This document shows positions 1 to 10,890 of a stretch of DNA of 64,000 nt, in pieces. The position numbers and the translations under genes were made by a program. This DNA is from Cylindrotheca closterium (lineage: Eukaryota; Bacillariophyta; Bacillariophyceae; Bacillariales; Bacillariaceae). The stretch lies in NCBI GenBank assembly GCA_933822405.4, contig CAKOGP040000446.1, positions 1 through 64,000 on the forward strand. Direction: 5' to 3'. Under the pieces are notes generated by a model. It was not told where the DNA came from, ran no database searches, and saw only the letters and a program-made list of their open reading frames with translations. Position 1 is the first letter of the stretch; the number at the start of each line of letters is the position of its first letter.

Positions 1-604
1 GAAGGCCTATCAGGTTTTTGGGATCTCAGAAGAGTCTCAACGATTTCACATGCTCCAGCATTCGGGGAAGAAAGCAATTCTGTCATCATTGGTCGATGCA
101 AATGGTGCTGACCCTCTAAATGTTTCTTCATTATCAACTAATACGAGGCATTGCGATTTCAGATTGTGGGCTTTTGCCAAGTAATTATTGCTTAGCTCGA
201 AGCTGTTGTTTCATACTAAAAGTTCATTTTTTATAAAAAAAATTATTTGTTTGTTACCAAACTGGCAGATGTGCTCTAACTGCGCCATGTGTGCTCATTT
301 TTTAACTGGCAGATATATTCAATATATATGTGCTCATTGTGGACACATTCTGTGAAGGATAGATTCGTAGAATTTTGGACGGGGTCATACTGCATGGCAT
401 TCGTGAAATCCCCGACGAGTCATAATCATTTCGTGACCACGTAATATCATGCAAAAAATCTTTGGATTTTTTTAAAGATTTCGGTCTTTCATAGTACTGC
501 TGGAACGTAGAGCCAAACCTCTTGGATGACCGAGAAATCTTTGGACAGTCATCTTCATCACCTTCATAGACTCATAGTCCTTATCAAGCATCAGTGTTTC
601 AGGG
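1..604. other. 5' intergenic region with one arm of a direct repeat
   Basis: No gene is supported here. The first ~95 bases are nearly identical to 4101-4190, which lies beyond the serine hydrolase gene. One difference is visible in the core (agagtctc against agagtttc). The rest is AT-rich and leads into the start codon at 605. The repeat suggests that the hydrolase gene belonged to a larger tandem duplication whose other copy lies to the left of the window. Confidence 0.6.
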
Positions 605-3600
605 ATGAAGCTCAACTTGAAAGTTCTTACCCTACTAGGGATCTTCTCGTCTATTCTCCTTGGTGTCTCGACAGCCCAGCAGGATGATGCCCTCGATGTC
701 GCGATGAAGGCTGCATTGAAGAGCAATAACGGTGAGTTCTGACAAGCTTGTTTATCATGTTTCCATGCCGATACTACAGTCTCAACCTTTTACTTGCATT
801 TTATAATGCTCCAGTTCGTGGAGCATCTGTGGCATATTACAATGAAGTAAGAATCAATCATCAAGTGATGTTACCCTGTTTGTCGATGAAACAAGTGCTC
901 ATGTTTTCCCCTATTGCTGCCCACAGAATCTTTCAACCGAACCAATCCTCCGTGCTTACGGAACAACTAGTGCTGCTGACGATGCTGATTACATGGATAT
1001 TGATACAGTTATCATGATTGCATCCGTCTCCAAGGTCATGACCAGCACTGCGATCTACAAACTCGCTGCTGACAACGTAATCGGCTTGGATGATAACATT
1101 TGCAATTCCTTGCCCGATTATTACGATGTTACTGCGTGTACCCATCCTACCTATAAAACTACCCCTATCACATGGAGAATGCTAATGACTCATACTTCGT
1201 CCATGGCCAAGGATATTCCAACTATGGCCGATGGTGGGAATGCTGCGTATGGGCCAGCAAATGCATACGGTGGCTCTGCAGTTGGAAATCCGACTTGCCC
1301 CTTGACAGATGTCAAAGGATTCTACCGAGATCTTATGATTGACAAGGATACCAAGACATCTGTAGGCACTTATGAAAACGATATTAACTGGTTCGACCTT
1401 GGCGAGGGGAAGATTTGGCTCAACGACAAGCCCGGTACCAAAAATCATTACTCGAACTTGGCCTTTGGATTGGCTTCAGCACTTTTGGAACACGAGACAA
1501 ATACGTCTTTTGCTACATACTGTAGGGATAAGATCTTTAAAAAGCTTGGTATGACGAGCACTGCGTGGCACAGGAAGGACTTGCCACCTGACGCCCATGA
1601 AACTGAAACAGTCCGATTTGAAAATAATCAGTTCAAAGATGAAGACTTGTTCTGTTTTGTTGACTACGCCTCTGGTGGTCTCCGAACAAATGCTAAAGAC
1701 TTCTCACTCTACTTGAAAGCAATGTTGGATTATGGAGTCAAGTTGTGGTCAAAGGAGCTCGGTGAGAAATCTCTGGAATGTAGCGAACCTGGCAAATCTG
1801 GCAGTGCGTGTGATCAAGGATTTGGCTGGGAGCTCATGACCTACGATAATTCTCCCGATTGGTTGTATGAATCGGCACAAGACTTCAAATGGAAACACGC
1901 TGCAGGCCATGCCGGTGAGGAAGCCGGGAGTCAAACACAAGTTGTTTTCTTCCCCGAAGAAAGAGTGTATGCTTTGGTCTTTACCAACACTGGCGGAAAC
2001 ACCGATCAGGCGGCGCAGAATATCATGAAAGATCTCTTGAAGGCAGCCCCTAGTGCTATCACTCAGGGAAAAGCCTTGGGGGATATCTACGTTGCAGACC
2101 GTCATAGCACAACAAAGCAGCGACCTGCCCAACGTACAAAGGAAGAAACCCGTCCAATTCGGAATAAAGAGGGCCCTCCCCGCCATCCCAGGGCTAAGGA
2201 TGAACTCGATGATGCGTTGGAAGCAGTTATGGAGGAATCCAAGGGTATGTGAAGTGATTGGTCCTACTGTGCTGCAACCTTTCCGTTCTCTAATTCAGTT
2301 TCTTTACCATAGTTCGCGGTGCTGCTGTCGCATACTTCAACAAGGTAAGATTGCACGATTAGTTGCATAGTTCCGGGTTTGAAAGTTAGACTCACTAATC
2401 ACGCTTACTTTGCGTTCCAACTTCATAGGGTCTTTCAGATGCACCACTCTTCCGCTCGTATGGATACGCCTCAGCTGAGGCAGACGCTCCAAGGATTACT
2501 GAGGACACTGCATTCATGATTGCTTCGGTCTCCAAGGTTTTCACTGGCACTGCAATCCTGAAGCTTGCTGCTCAGGATTTAATCGATCTGGATGACGACA
2601 TTTGTGATGCATTGCCCGATGAGTACTACGATGAATCTGCTTGCCGCAATCCCAAGTACAACGATACAAAGATCACTTGGCGAATGCTGATGACACATAC
2701 TTCATCGTTTGGGAGAGAAATCCCAGGGCTCGAAAATGGAGATGCTCCAACTTATGGACCAACTGGTGGATGGGGTGGCGGGGCGGTTGGAAATCCGGAA
2801 TGTCCTCTGACAGATGTTACTGGGTTTTATCGAGATCTCTTGATTGACAAGGAGACAGAAACATCTGTAGGCACTGATGGAACCAATCTGAACTGGTTTG
2901 ACCTTGGCGAAGGTGCTGTTTGGGAAGACTGGAAGCCAGCAACAAAGAATGAATATTCCAATCTTGCGACGGGATATGCTGCTGCGCTCCTGGAGCATGT
3001 GACTGGTACTAGTTTCGATGCATACTGCAAAGAACACATTTTCGATGCCGTGGGCATGGATTCTACTGCTTGGTTCAGCGAGGATCTACCTCCTGATGTC
3101 CTCGAATCACAGCCAATCTCCTATTCTGAGAATACGACCGAATGGGAAGACATGGGGCAGTATTGTTTCATTGACTACGCCAGCGGCCAATTGAGAACAA
3201 CGGCTAGAGATATGTCACGATTTTTGAAAGTTATGATCGATTATGGCGATGGTATGCTTCCAAAAGGGATGGTGAAGACTGCGCTTGAGTGTTCCGAGCC
3301 CGGCAAGTCTGGTCGGGATTGCAACCAAGGATTCTCTTGGCTGCTTCTAGATAAGGCTTCTTTCGCAAAAGAAGATGATTGGTTGGAACCGGTAACGGAC
3401 TTGAACTGGGACCACGCTGCTGCTCATGATGGTTCGGAATTGGGCAGTCAGACGCAAGTGGTTTTCTTCCCAGAATCCAATGTTTATGCGTTGGTGTTTA
3501 TCAATACTGATGGGTATGATGACGGAGCTGCCCAATACATGATGCAAGAGCTTCTAGCAACGGCTCCAAATGTGATGCTACAGGGAAGGGAAAAGGCTCG

Positions 3601-3664
3601 TGTTCACACACACAAGGAAGCCAACGTGCGTACTCACCACACTGGACGAAATGATGGATATTGA
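605..3664 (+). CDS. Secreted two-domain serine beta-lactamase-like hydrolase
   Basis: Probable exons are 605-731, 927-... after a 32-nt exon 815-846, then 927-2244, 2313-2344 (32 nt) and 2429-3664, giving about 914 residues. The start at 605 opens a clear signal peptide (MKLNLKVLTLLGIFSSILLG). Two copies of a class C beta-lactamase/serine hydrolase domain (Pfam Beta-lactamase type) follow. Each has an SxxK catalytic motif (SVSK, S86 and S536), a YSN motif (about 228 in domain 1) and a late H-x-G/H-D-G segment before GSQTQVVFFPE. Both domains start with a VRGA(A/S)VAY segment on its own 32-nt exon in the same phase, so the protein arose by intragenic duplication. The family includes beta-lactamases, DD-peptidases and esterases; an extracellular esterase or peptidase role is inferred and the substrate is unknown. 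A split into two genes is less likely because domain 2 has no signal peptide and splices in phase. Confidence 0.85.
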
Positions 3665-4672
3665 TAGATGGCAAAGAAGAATAATGAGACTCGACAGGCG
3701 GCACAAGAAGAATGCAAACCCCAGAATCTGCTGATGTCTTGTAATTGTATGGTTTTAGAAGAACGTTAGATTTCTTTTTTTCTGTCTTTTGTATGTTAAA
3801 AGTCTTCACAATCCGTTCGAAAACTACAATACCAGTATTGTGGTTCGTACCACAGGGATTGCAAAAGAAACTTTCAAGGACTGTCTGGTCCTCTATACGT
3901 TTCAGGAATGGCAGGTGTACCGGAAATGTGCCTTTTGAGACAGGCAGCATACAGCGGTAAAACTCTTTAACACCTTCTGCTAGCGTATCCAAACTTGGTT
4001 GAGAAGTCAAGTTGCCAGCAGTCTGTAATTATTCTTTTTTTGCCTGCAACCCTCCAAGTAGCTAGTAGAAGCAAGTTGTTTATCAAGAGACACGTCCCAT
4101 GGGAAGGCCTATCAGGTTTTTGGGATCTCAGAAGAGTTTCAACGATTTCACATGCTCCAGCATTCGGGGAAGAAAGCAATTCTGTCATCATCCTGCGAAT
4201 TGCCGCTGCTGCTGGATGCAGTCATCATCCTCATGGTTCTTGTGTGGTGGTCATGATTGCTGCTTCACCCAGCAGTTCGATCCATAACAGTACTACATAG
4301 CGTCAAATCAGCTCGTGGTTTGCGCTTCATCCTTTTAATCATCTATAATTTATAATTTTGAAATTGGTCGTCGCTTACTGTACACGATGGAGACCAACCA
4401 AGCAAGATGCGGACCGATACTTTTTCTTGTCTATACTGACACCTGAAATTTGGACGATGGGCTTTTTTAGTGTTGTTTACAGACTTCCGTTGCGGCCAAT
4501 TTTTGGCTGATGTGGAAACTGTGCCAACTTCCACGTACAGTAAAATGCACAACTGCAAGCCGAGGTTCGGGCTTCGAACGCTACCATTGTATTGCTTCTT
4601 TAGCGAACAACCAACAACACAACAACTCCTCTCCTCCCTCTTTGATTTTTCTCGAATACAACACCTCTAATC
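3665..4672. other. Intergenic region with second arm of the direct repeat
   Basis: No supported gene. Bases 4101-4190 repeat the window start (1-95). The last ~60 bases before 4673 are pyrimidine- and CAA-rich and look like the 5' leader of the next gene, with a similar leader before its paralogue at 6094. Confidence 0.5.
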
Positions 4673-5353
4673 ATGGCTGAGTTAATGTTTGGAATGGTAA
4701 GAGAACGATGTGAAACATGATTTTCAAATGGTACATCCGTCACAACTAATGTTTCTTCAACTTGAATACCGTAATCCTGATGTTATCAAAAACATATGAA
4801 TACAATCATTCCACATCGTCTTTTGTCACGGATATAGGGCATGACCAAAAAGAAAAAGGCTGACAATGCCTACGTCAAGGAGACTAGGGATGCTCTGAAG
4901 AACGTGACTATTACTGAAACTGTTGAAACCAATGAACTCAAGAACCTTCACAAGAGAACCCAGGCTGAGAAGGAAGCTGAACGACAAACCAGGGCTCACT
5001 TGAAGGATGTCAATGTTACAGAATCAGTTGAAGGGCAAGTCCGCAAGGAACAAAACAAGATGGAAAAGGACTGGAAGGAAGCTGGACGTAACACCATCAG
5101 AGACAATCAGAACGTGAATGTTACTGAAACCGTTGAAACCAATGAACTCAAGAACCTTCACAAGAGAACCCAGGCTGAGAAGGAAGCTGAACGACAAACC
5201 AGGGCTCACTTGAAGGATGTCAACGTTACAGAATCGGTTGAAGGGCAAGTCCGCAAAGAACAAAACAAGATGGAAAAGGATTGGAAGCAAGCTGGAAGAC
5301 AGCAGAAGGAGGAAAACAAAAATTTCGATATGGCCCGTGCACTCTTCAACTAG
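4673..5353 (+). CDS. Charged repeat protein, paralogue A (unknown function)
   Basis: Exon 1 is 4673-4696, encoding only MAELMFGM; exon 2 is 4838-5353, joining in phase as GMTKKKKADN. The product is about 179 residues. It consists of imperfect repeats rich in Glu, Lys, Asn and Thr: motifs NV(N/T)VTE(T/S)VE, NELKNLHKRTQAEKEAERQTR and VRKEQNKMEKDWKEAGR recur twice. No signal peptide, membrane segment or known domain is visible. The pattern suggests extended helical or coiled-coil segments. The last 10 residues (DMARALFN) are shared with the downstream paralogue at 6094. Function is not recognised. Confidence 0.8.
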
Positions 5354-6093
5354 AGCAGCCTTTTTGTTTTGGGTGCTTTATGGGTGCTTTCTTTCTTCTC
5401 AATTTGTGGGATAGCAATGTTGGGTTTTACCACCAATAGACGATGTTTCTTTGCTTCTACTAGTGTATCTCATCAGCTTGATTTTGTTATAGACACCTCG
5501 TCCAAACCAAAAATCATGGAAGCAGGAAAGCTAATCCTATCGTCATTTGTGGTGGACAGATGACGATACATGTCATGAACACCAATCGTTACTCCAATTT
5601 AACTATCAGCTTGTGCCCCGCCCTACGCTGGATCCGCTCATATTACTGGCCTTTGCACTCTATTCCTATGGCCCCAAAAGCATTGCCACATTCCATCACT
5701 TGCTGAAGTATGCTACTACCTCCTGCAGGAGCAGTCCTCTTTTATGGGGAACCTACCTGGATACATGGATCCTGGTGGGACCCAACATACTTATGGCAAA
5801 TTTTCGTCCAAGACTGACTGTAAGAGCTTATTTAGTGTTTTCGGCCTCAAAGTCATGGCAATGCCTCTTGGCGGTTACTCTCGCGTACGAGCTGGTACAA
5901 TTGCTACACAACAGAAGGCATAAGCAGTTGCAGATCCGAACTGATTTTATTTGACGTGCCTTCAAGATTCTTGACTGTCTGTCAAACACAATTTTTTTTC
6001 TGGTTCTCAGTCGCGAACTCTTGACGACCACCAGCAACCAAGCAACCACCTCTCTTCTATCTCTTTTTCGTTCTCTAAAACAAAACTTCCACC
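5354..6093. other. Intergenic region between the charged-repeat paralogues
   Basis: No supported gene. A 135-codon open frame at 5547-5954 has no recognisable domain and lies where the promoter and leader of the next gene must be. The final ~80 bases are pyrimidine-rich with ACAAAAC/TTCCACC just before the ATG. Confidence 0.4.
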
Positions 6094-6887
6094 ATGGCTG
6101 AGTTAATGTTTGGAATGGTAAGAGCAACAAGCAAATGAGGCAGAATCATTATGGTCTTTTATACTTGAGACACACGACAGACTAACCCAATAATCGAATT
6201 CCTTCTCCTGTTGGCCTTCAATTCGTATGCTACAATCATTTCCAATCTCCTTATTTCCACTAACAGGGTATGACCAAGAAGAAGAAGGCTGACAATGCCT
6301 ACGTCAAGGAGACCAGAGATGCGCTTAAGAATGTTAACATCTCTGACACTGTTGAAGGCTCTGTCAGAAAGGAACAAAACAACCGCGTCAGGGCAGAAAA
6401 GGAAACTCAGCGCAACACTGTCAGAGACAATCAAAACGTGAATGTCTCAGAAACCGTTGAATCCAACGAGCTAAAGGCATTGGCTGCACGAGGAAAGGCA
6501 GAAAAGGAAACCCAGCGCAACACAATCAGAGACAATCAAAATGTGAATGTGACAGAAACCGTAGAATCCAATGAACTTAAGGCATTGGCAGCACGAGGAA
6601 AGGCTGAGAAGGAAACTCAACGTAACACTGTCAGAGAGAATCAAAATGTCAATGTGACAGAAACTGTGGAGTCCAATGAACTTAATGCATTGGCAGCTCG
6701 AGGTCGGGCTGAGAAGCAAGCAGAACGAGATACCAAGGCTACACTTAAGAATGTCAATATTTCAGAGTCGGTTGAAGGACAAGTGCGCAAAGAACAAAAC
6801 AAGATGGAAAAGGACTGGAAGGAAGCTGGAAGGCAACAAAAGAAAGACAACAACAACTTCGACATGGCCCGTGCACTTTTCAACTAG
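6094..6887 (+). CDS. Charged repeat protein, paralogue B (unknown function)
   Basis: Exon 1 is 6094-6117 and encodes exactly the same MAELMFGM as the upstream paralogue; exon 2 is 6267-6887. Product about 214 residues. It begins GMTKKKKADNAYVKETRDAL as in the neighbour, then has three near-identical units of the form QNVNV(T/S)ETVESNELKALAARGKAEK followed by ETQRNT(V/I)R, and closes with VRKEQNKMEKDWKEAGRQQK and DMARALFN. It differs from paralogue A mainly in repeat number and in LAARG in place of LHKRT. The tandem arrangement and shared microexon indicate local duplication followed by repeat expansion. No known domain is seen. Confidence 0.8.
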
Positions 6888-7441
6888 AACGTAGTGAATG
6901 GTATGTATTTTCTGGCAATCGTGTTATATTTGTCACGGAAATCCAGTCGTGCACAATGTTGGGGGGACTACCTGCAATAGTTTGAGTATGTAGATCTATT
7001 ATATGTGTTGGTAGAATAATGGCGAGTTTGTAGAGAATTTCATTATTATTGTACACTACAACCATGGTCATACCAGTTGTGGCGCTTGTCATGCAGCCAA
7101 TCTGAGCCGTGGATTTCGTTTGAACCACTGATATTGGTCGTTTTAATTGCAAGGAAGCCTTTAGTAAGACTGGTATTTGCAAGCACAAGAAACTATGGTG
7201 TTGTCAGGGTGTGGCGAGTAAGGTTTAGTTGAAATCTCATGGCACCTCAAGTCCTAGTTATCACGTATTGATGATGATGATGACTAGCTCTCAGACATGT
7301 GCCGACGAATGGTGATAGCTTGCTCTCTAACATACAGTATAGATATATAGATATGTATGATGCTATTACAATATACAACACGGGGTGAGTGGTAATGGCA
7401 CAATCCACCATGCCATCTGTACTTTTGCTTTTTTTTCCAAT
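6888..7441. other. Convergent intergenic region
   Basis: This is the 3' space shared by the charged-repeat gene (+) and the next gene (-). It contains a short GAT/ATG run near 7270 and AT-rich sequence near 7330-7380. Nothing else is supported. Confidence 0.4.
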
Positions 7442-8260
7442 TCAATATTCATCGTCATACGTGGCAATGGGCATTCCATGCAACCCAGTTCTTCGAACAG
7501 ATACCAATGCCGTGTGAATTTCTTCCAAGGCAATCTGGCATCTAGAAGATCGTCTTCTATACATGGACATGTCGATGCTGGAAAAGGAAGATCGGAGGAG
7601 GAGACGATGGGACATGATTTGACCCTTCGAGTAGTTCGTCGAATCGGTGCTGAAATGGTTCGGGCAGCTGGCACCACGGTGCGAGATCATACTTGGTCGT
7701 TCCAAAACCTTGTCCAAGGAATAATATTTGCGGACTTGTCGTTCCAATTTCATACCTCGAGTGTTGGCGACCATCTTGGAGTAGATACAAACGTCTGCTG
7801 CATAAGCAGAAGCAATGCCTTGTGTAGGCCTCGCTGCATAGGACGAGGAATCTCCAATGACAGCACCCATGGCTGCTTCTTGATGTTCTTGAAACTTTAA
7901 TGCGCCTCTACTGACCCATCGTTCCAAGCCAAAATCATCTTCAGCTTCGCCCCGGCAAAGACGTGCCAAGCAATTTTTCGTATCAGTTTGGGCTAGATAG
8001 AGTTGAGCGCGACTATACCAAGTGTCTCTGGTATCAACTGAAGCGTATTCCACCTCGAAAGTCTCTGTCTCTTCGGAAAACCTAACGCACCTGGAGGGAC
8101 TCACATGAAGTTGATCAATAATGGACCCAATAGCTTGCAGACTTTGCTGGTGGTTTCTTCTCGTCCTCTTTGTTGACATTCGATTGGCAATCTTGTTAGA
8201 GGCATAGTAATTGACAAAAGTGGGACTGTCCACTGTTTGTAGATGTATCTGGAGGACCAT
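7442..8260 (-). CDS. Hypothetical protein with a V-x-F ... WYS motif
   Basis: A single-exon frame of 272 codons. An internal Met at 8179 (MSTKRTRRN) is an equally plausible start, giving about 245 residues. The body has the order RCVRFSEETETFEVEYASVDTR, then TWYSRAQL, then CLARLCRGEA with DFGLERW. This VxF ... WYS ... RG-LE(R) layout resembles a family of short unnamed proteins I associate with diatoms (family recollection, not searched). The C-terminal half is rich in Arg and Ser. No signal peptide or membrane segment is seen. The function is unknown. Confidence 0.65.
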   Translation of the reverse strand: MVLQIHLQTVDSPTFVNYYASNKIANRMSTKRTRRNHQQSLQAIGSIIDQLHVSPSRCVRFSEETETFEVEYASVDTRDTWYSRAQLYLAQTDTKNCLARLCRGEAEDDFGLERWVSRGALKFQEHQEAAMGAVIGDSSSYAARPTQGIASAYAADVCIYSKMVANTRGMKLERQVRKYYSLDKVLERPSMISHRGASCPNHFSTDSTNYSKGQIMSHRLLLRSSFSSIDMSMYRRRSSRCQIALEEIHTALVSVRRTGLHGMPIATYDDEY

Positions 8261-9626
8261 GTTGACGAGGATACGTTAGACGGTTTGCTGAACAGAGAAT
8301 TGCAACTGGTAGTGGAAGTTTCAGTCCAAGAAAGGAAGTGTGTTTTTTCTTTCTTCGAAATTTCTGGATTTTGGGTGCCCTCTGCAAGATGTGGGCGACT
8401 CCATCTTGGTGGCACGAGAACAAATCTACGACGTATTTCTGCATGATTTTGAGTATCCTTATTTTTACCGGATGTTGTTTCGCCTTTTTCAATTGCAAAT
8501 ATCTCCCGACTTGCGTTACTGTAAATAATCGATTCCCGAACGTGAGCGGGCAAGCTCCTGTTTTATAATACTTTCAAATACGAGTGCCGAAAAGACAACA
8601 CAGCAAGAACAAGGAGATGATGGACGCTCATCATTCTGTCACTTTCGTTCGAGTACCTGTTACCTCAGAAGGAAAAATCATTCATTGATTCATCAAATGG
8701 TTCCAATTTGAACTGCCCAGCCACCCATCTCGTGATCGTTGCTGCAGCCGAGCAATAGACTAGCTAGGTATAGTAATCATGATAGTGCAATGCATGGTAC
8801 TGAAAGAGCACTAACTGATGTTTAGAAAACGACTTGCCTGCGACGGAACACGTTACAAGTACTAGGTACAGTACCAGTATCATATGCTGCAGGTTAAAAC
8901 ACAACTACCCAAAAAACATATGTCCCCCGTTTGAGCGATAAACAAATATCCGCTGTTGACAAAATCTCGTGGTTTTCAGCCTTCACGCAAAAGATCCACT
9001 GCCAGTGATAACTCCCAGTAGTACCATACGAATTATCGTACCTGTTATCGACGTGGTACCAATACCTGATGCCTGATAGCGGCCCAGCGATCCACTTCCG
9101 GTCGTGAAAAAGGCCTGAGTACAGTACCTACGTAGGACCTGGGTACATCATCGAAAAGGCCTCCGGCTACTGGTACTGGTACGAACCGGTGCCAGGTACT
9201 GGTACGATATTTTCACCTTTCGTAAAAACTGCATACACTGCTGGAGGATACTCGTATGATTCCAGTGCTGGTTCGAGTGAGCTCAGCGCTAATTGTATTT
9301 TAGACGAACCATGTACACTTATGGATTTTGACCGGTGTTGAGTTGATACAACGGAGAAATGAATCCCGAACGACAACGATTCCAAGATTACCTTATCTAA
9401 GCTGTTTTCCCTATTTATTTAGTCTTTCGCGAAGTGTTAGATATGAAAATTCTGCCTCAACTCCTCCAAACGATGATCACACAGGCTCGAAAATACTACT
9501 TAATTAAAATCTATGGGTTAAATCTCAATGCACCGGTACCACGTCGAAGGCGCAATCAATCCCATTTTTTTGCCCTCAAATTTATCATCACAACTCTTTT
9601 TTACTCTCGTGAAAGCAGAAGACAAG
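8261..9626. other. Intergenic region with clustered GTAC/CCGGT motifs
   Basis: About 1.3 kb without a supported gene between a minus-strand and a plus-strand gene, so it should hold two divergent promoters. Bases 8855-8885 and 9160-9210 are packed with ACTGGTAC, GGTACC and GTACCAG words in both orientations. Comparable motifs occur in other intergenic spaces of the window. Confidence 0.5.
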
Positions 9627-10436
9627 ATGAATCTATCAATGGAATTGGAAGATGGCAACGGTGACTGGGATTGCTATTCTGATTGTGATTCAGATTCAGA
9701 ATACTCATACGAAACCATAAATACCAACGATAGCGGTGATTTCAGTAGCGATGGCCTTTCTACCATCGTTGAGGAAACTGAGAAAGACCTCATGTCGAAG
9801 TGCTCGCATGATATTGATGCAAGCTTTCGTTCCGATTTAGATTCCCCCATCCAAATGCCACGTGCGACGATCTCCTTGGGTGCCTTCCTCGAAAGGGACG
9901 AAAGGAGGTATCAATCTAATAACCTCGATGTCACCGCACATGAGATCAACAATCTCGACCTCAACAGCGAGTCCGAGTCATTGAAGGTGGAAGAAGTATT
10001 CTTCCAGAAATCAGTTAATAGCTTTTTCACCCAAGATGACGATGCCAAGTCCTTCAACTCTAGCTCTCCGTCTTTCTTTCAGAAATCAGCCAACAGCTTG
10101 AACGTTCAAGAAATCTTCCAAAGATCAACCAGCAGCTTTGCAACCCAAGGTTCAGACGCTAAGTCTGTGGACTCTAGCTCCACAACTGGCAGCTTTCGAC
10201 TGGCACAACTGAAACTGAAAAAGTCTTTATCCCTGCGAAAGCTGAAGACCGCCTACGAAGCCGCTGACTTCACTTCCTCCTTCCGAAAGGATGATGAAAA
10301 TGCGTCGAAGTGCATCAGTTCGATGGAACAGACTCTCTTGAAGTCGCCCGCAAGCGCACGATCTTCAAAGGGCCAACTAGCCGCGAAAAAAAACTTACTG
10401 AATGCAATTTCTGTATTGACGATCTCGCAGGAATAG
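9627..10436 (+). CDS. Ser/Asp-rich hypothetical protein
   Basis: Start chosen at 9627 (ACAAG-ATG-AAT), about 269 residues; an in-frame ATG at 9528 would add 33 residues that look like untranslated leader. The N-terminus is acidic (DCYSDCDSDSEYSYE). The middle has three degenerate repeats containing (F)FQ(K/R)S-x-(N/S)S-F and DAKS(F/V)(N/D)SSS. The C-terminal third is basic and helical (LAQLKLKKSLSLRKLKTAYE). No known domain, signal peptide or membrane segment is visible. It is probably intrinsically disordered. The function is not recognised. Confidence 0.6.
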   Translation: MNLSMELEDGNGDWDCYSDCDSDSEYSYETINTNDSGDFSSDGLSTIVEETEKDLMSKCSHDIDASFRSDLDSPIQMPRATISLGAFLERDERRYQSNNLDVTAHEINNLDLNSESESLKVEEVFFQKSVNSFFTQDDDAKSFNSSSPSFFQKSANSLNVQEIFQRSTSSFATQGSDAKSVDSSSTTGSFRLAQLKLKKSLSLRKLKTAYEAADFTSSFRKDDENASKCISSMEQTLLKSPASARSSKGQLAAKKNLLNAISVLTISQE

Positions 10437-10890
10437 GCTCCTGCCATTCCATTGTCCTCTCAGCATTGTATAACAATATGCAGCTGTAACCACCACGCTT
10501 GATCGAAGCATTGTCCTCGAATAGTGTACCAATATAATGTATGAAATAACTGTCTTTGTAAATTTTATCTTGAACTGGTATAACCGTAGTTAATTATGTT
10601 TTAACTGGGCAAGATCTCCTGTCAACGGATACAGTTTTTTTTTAAAAATGACAAGGGGACTTGGACTCTGATTGACGAATAAAAACCAAAGCACCAGGCG
10701 CAACAGTAAATTGTGATCCAAGCATTGTCGTTGAATATTGTACAAAGATTTATTGTTGTTTAACAAACTTCCTTTATAATTTTATGTTGAATTTAAAATC
10801 TATTGGACGCATTGTTAAAGGTAGTTAGGAAACAAGACTTGTGTCTGTGTCTCTCTGTGTGCTTCCTTTTTTATGGTTCTGTTTCCTTTT
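10437..10890. other. Convergent 3' intergenic region
   Basis: AT-rich space between converging genes. The words GCATTGTCCTCGAATA-GT-GTACCA (about 10511) and GCATTGTCGTTGAATATTGTAC (about 10722) form a degenerate direct repeat. No gene is supported. Confidence 0.4.

Noticed and set aside
605..3664. Annotation as two separate hydrolase genes
   Set aside because: The second half lacks a signal peptide, and its first microexon splices in phase from the end of the first half, mirroring the signal-peptide junction.
3501..4010. 169-codon minus-strand frame over the hydrolase 3' end
   Set aside because: Antisense to the conserved second hydrolase domain and without a domain of its own.
5547..5954. 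135-codon plus-strand frame between the charged-repeat genes
   Set aside because: No domain, no paralogue next to the other gene copy, and it overlaps the region that must hold the promoter.
9235..9300. T-loop-like GGTTCGAGT sequence that might mark a tRNA
   Set aside because: No acceptor stem or anticodon arm could be formed around it.
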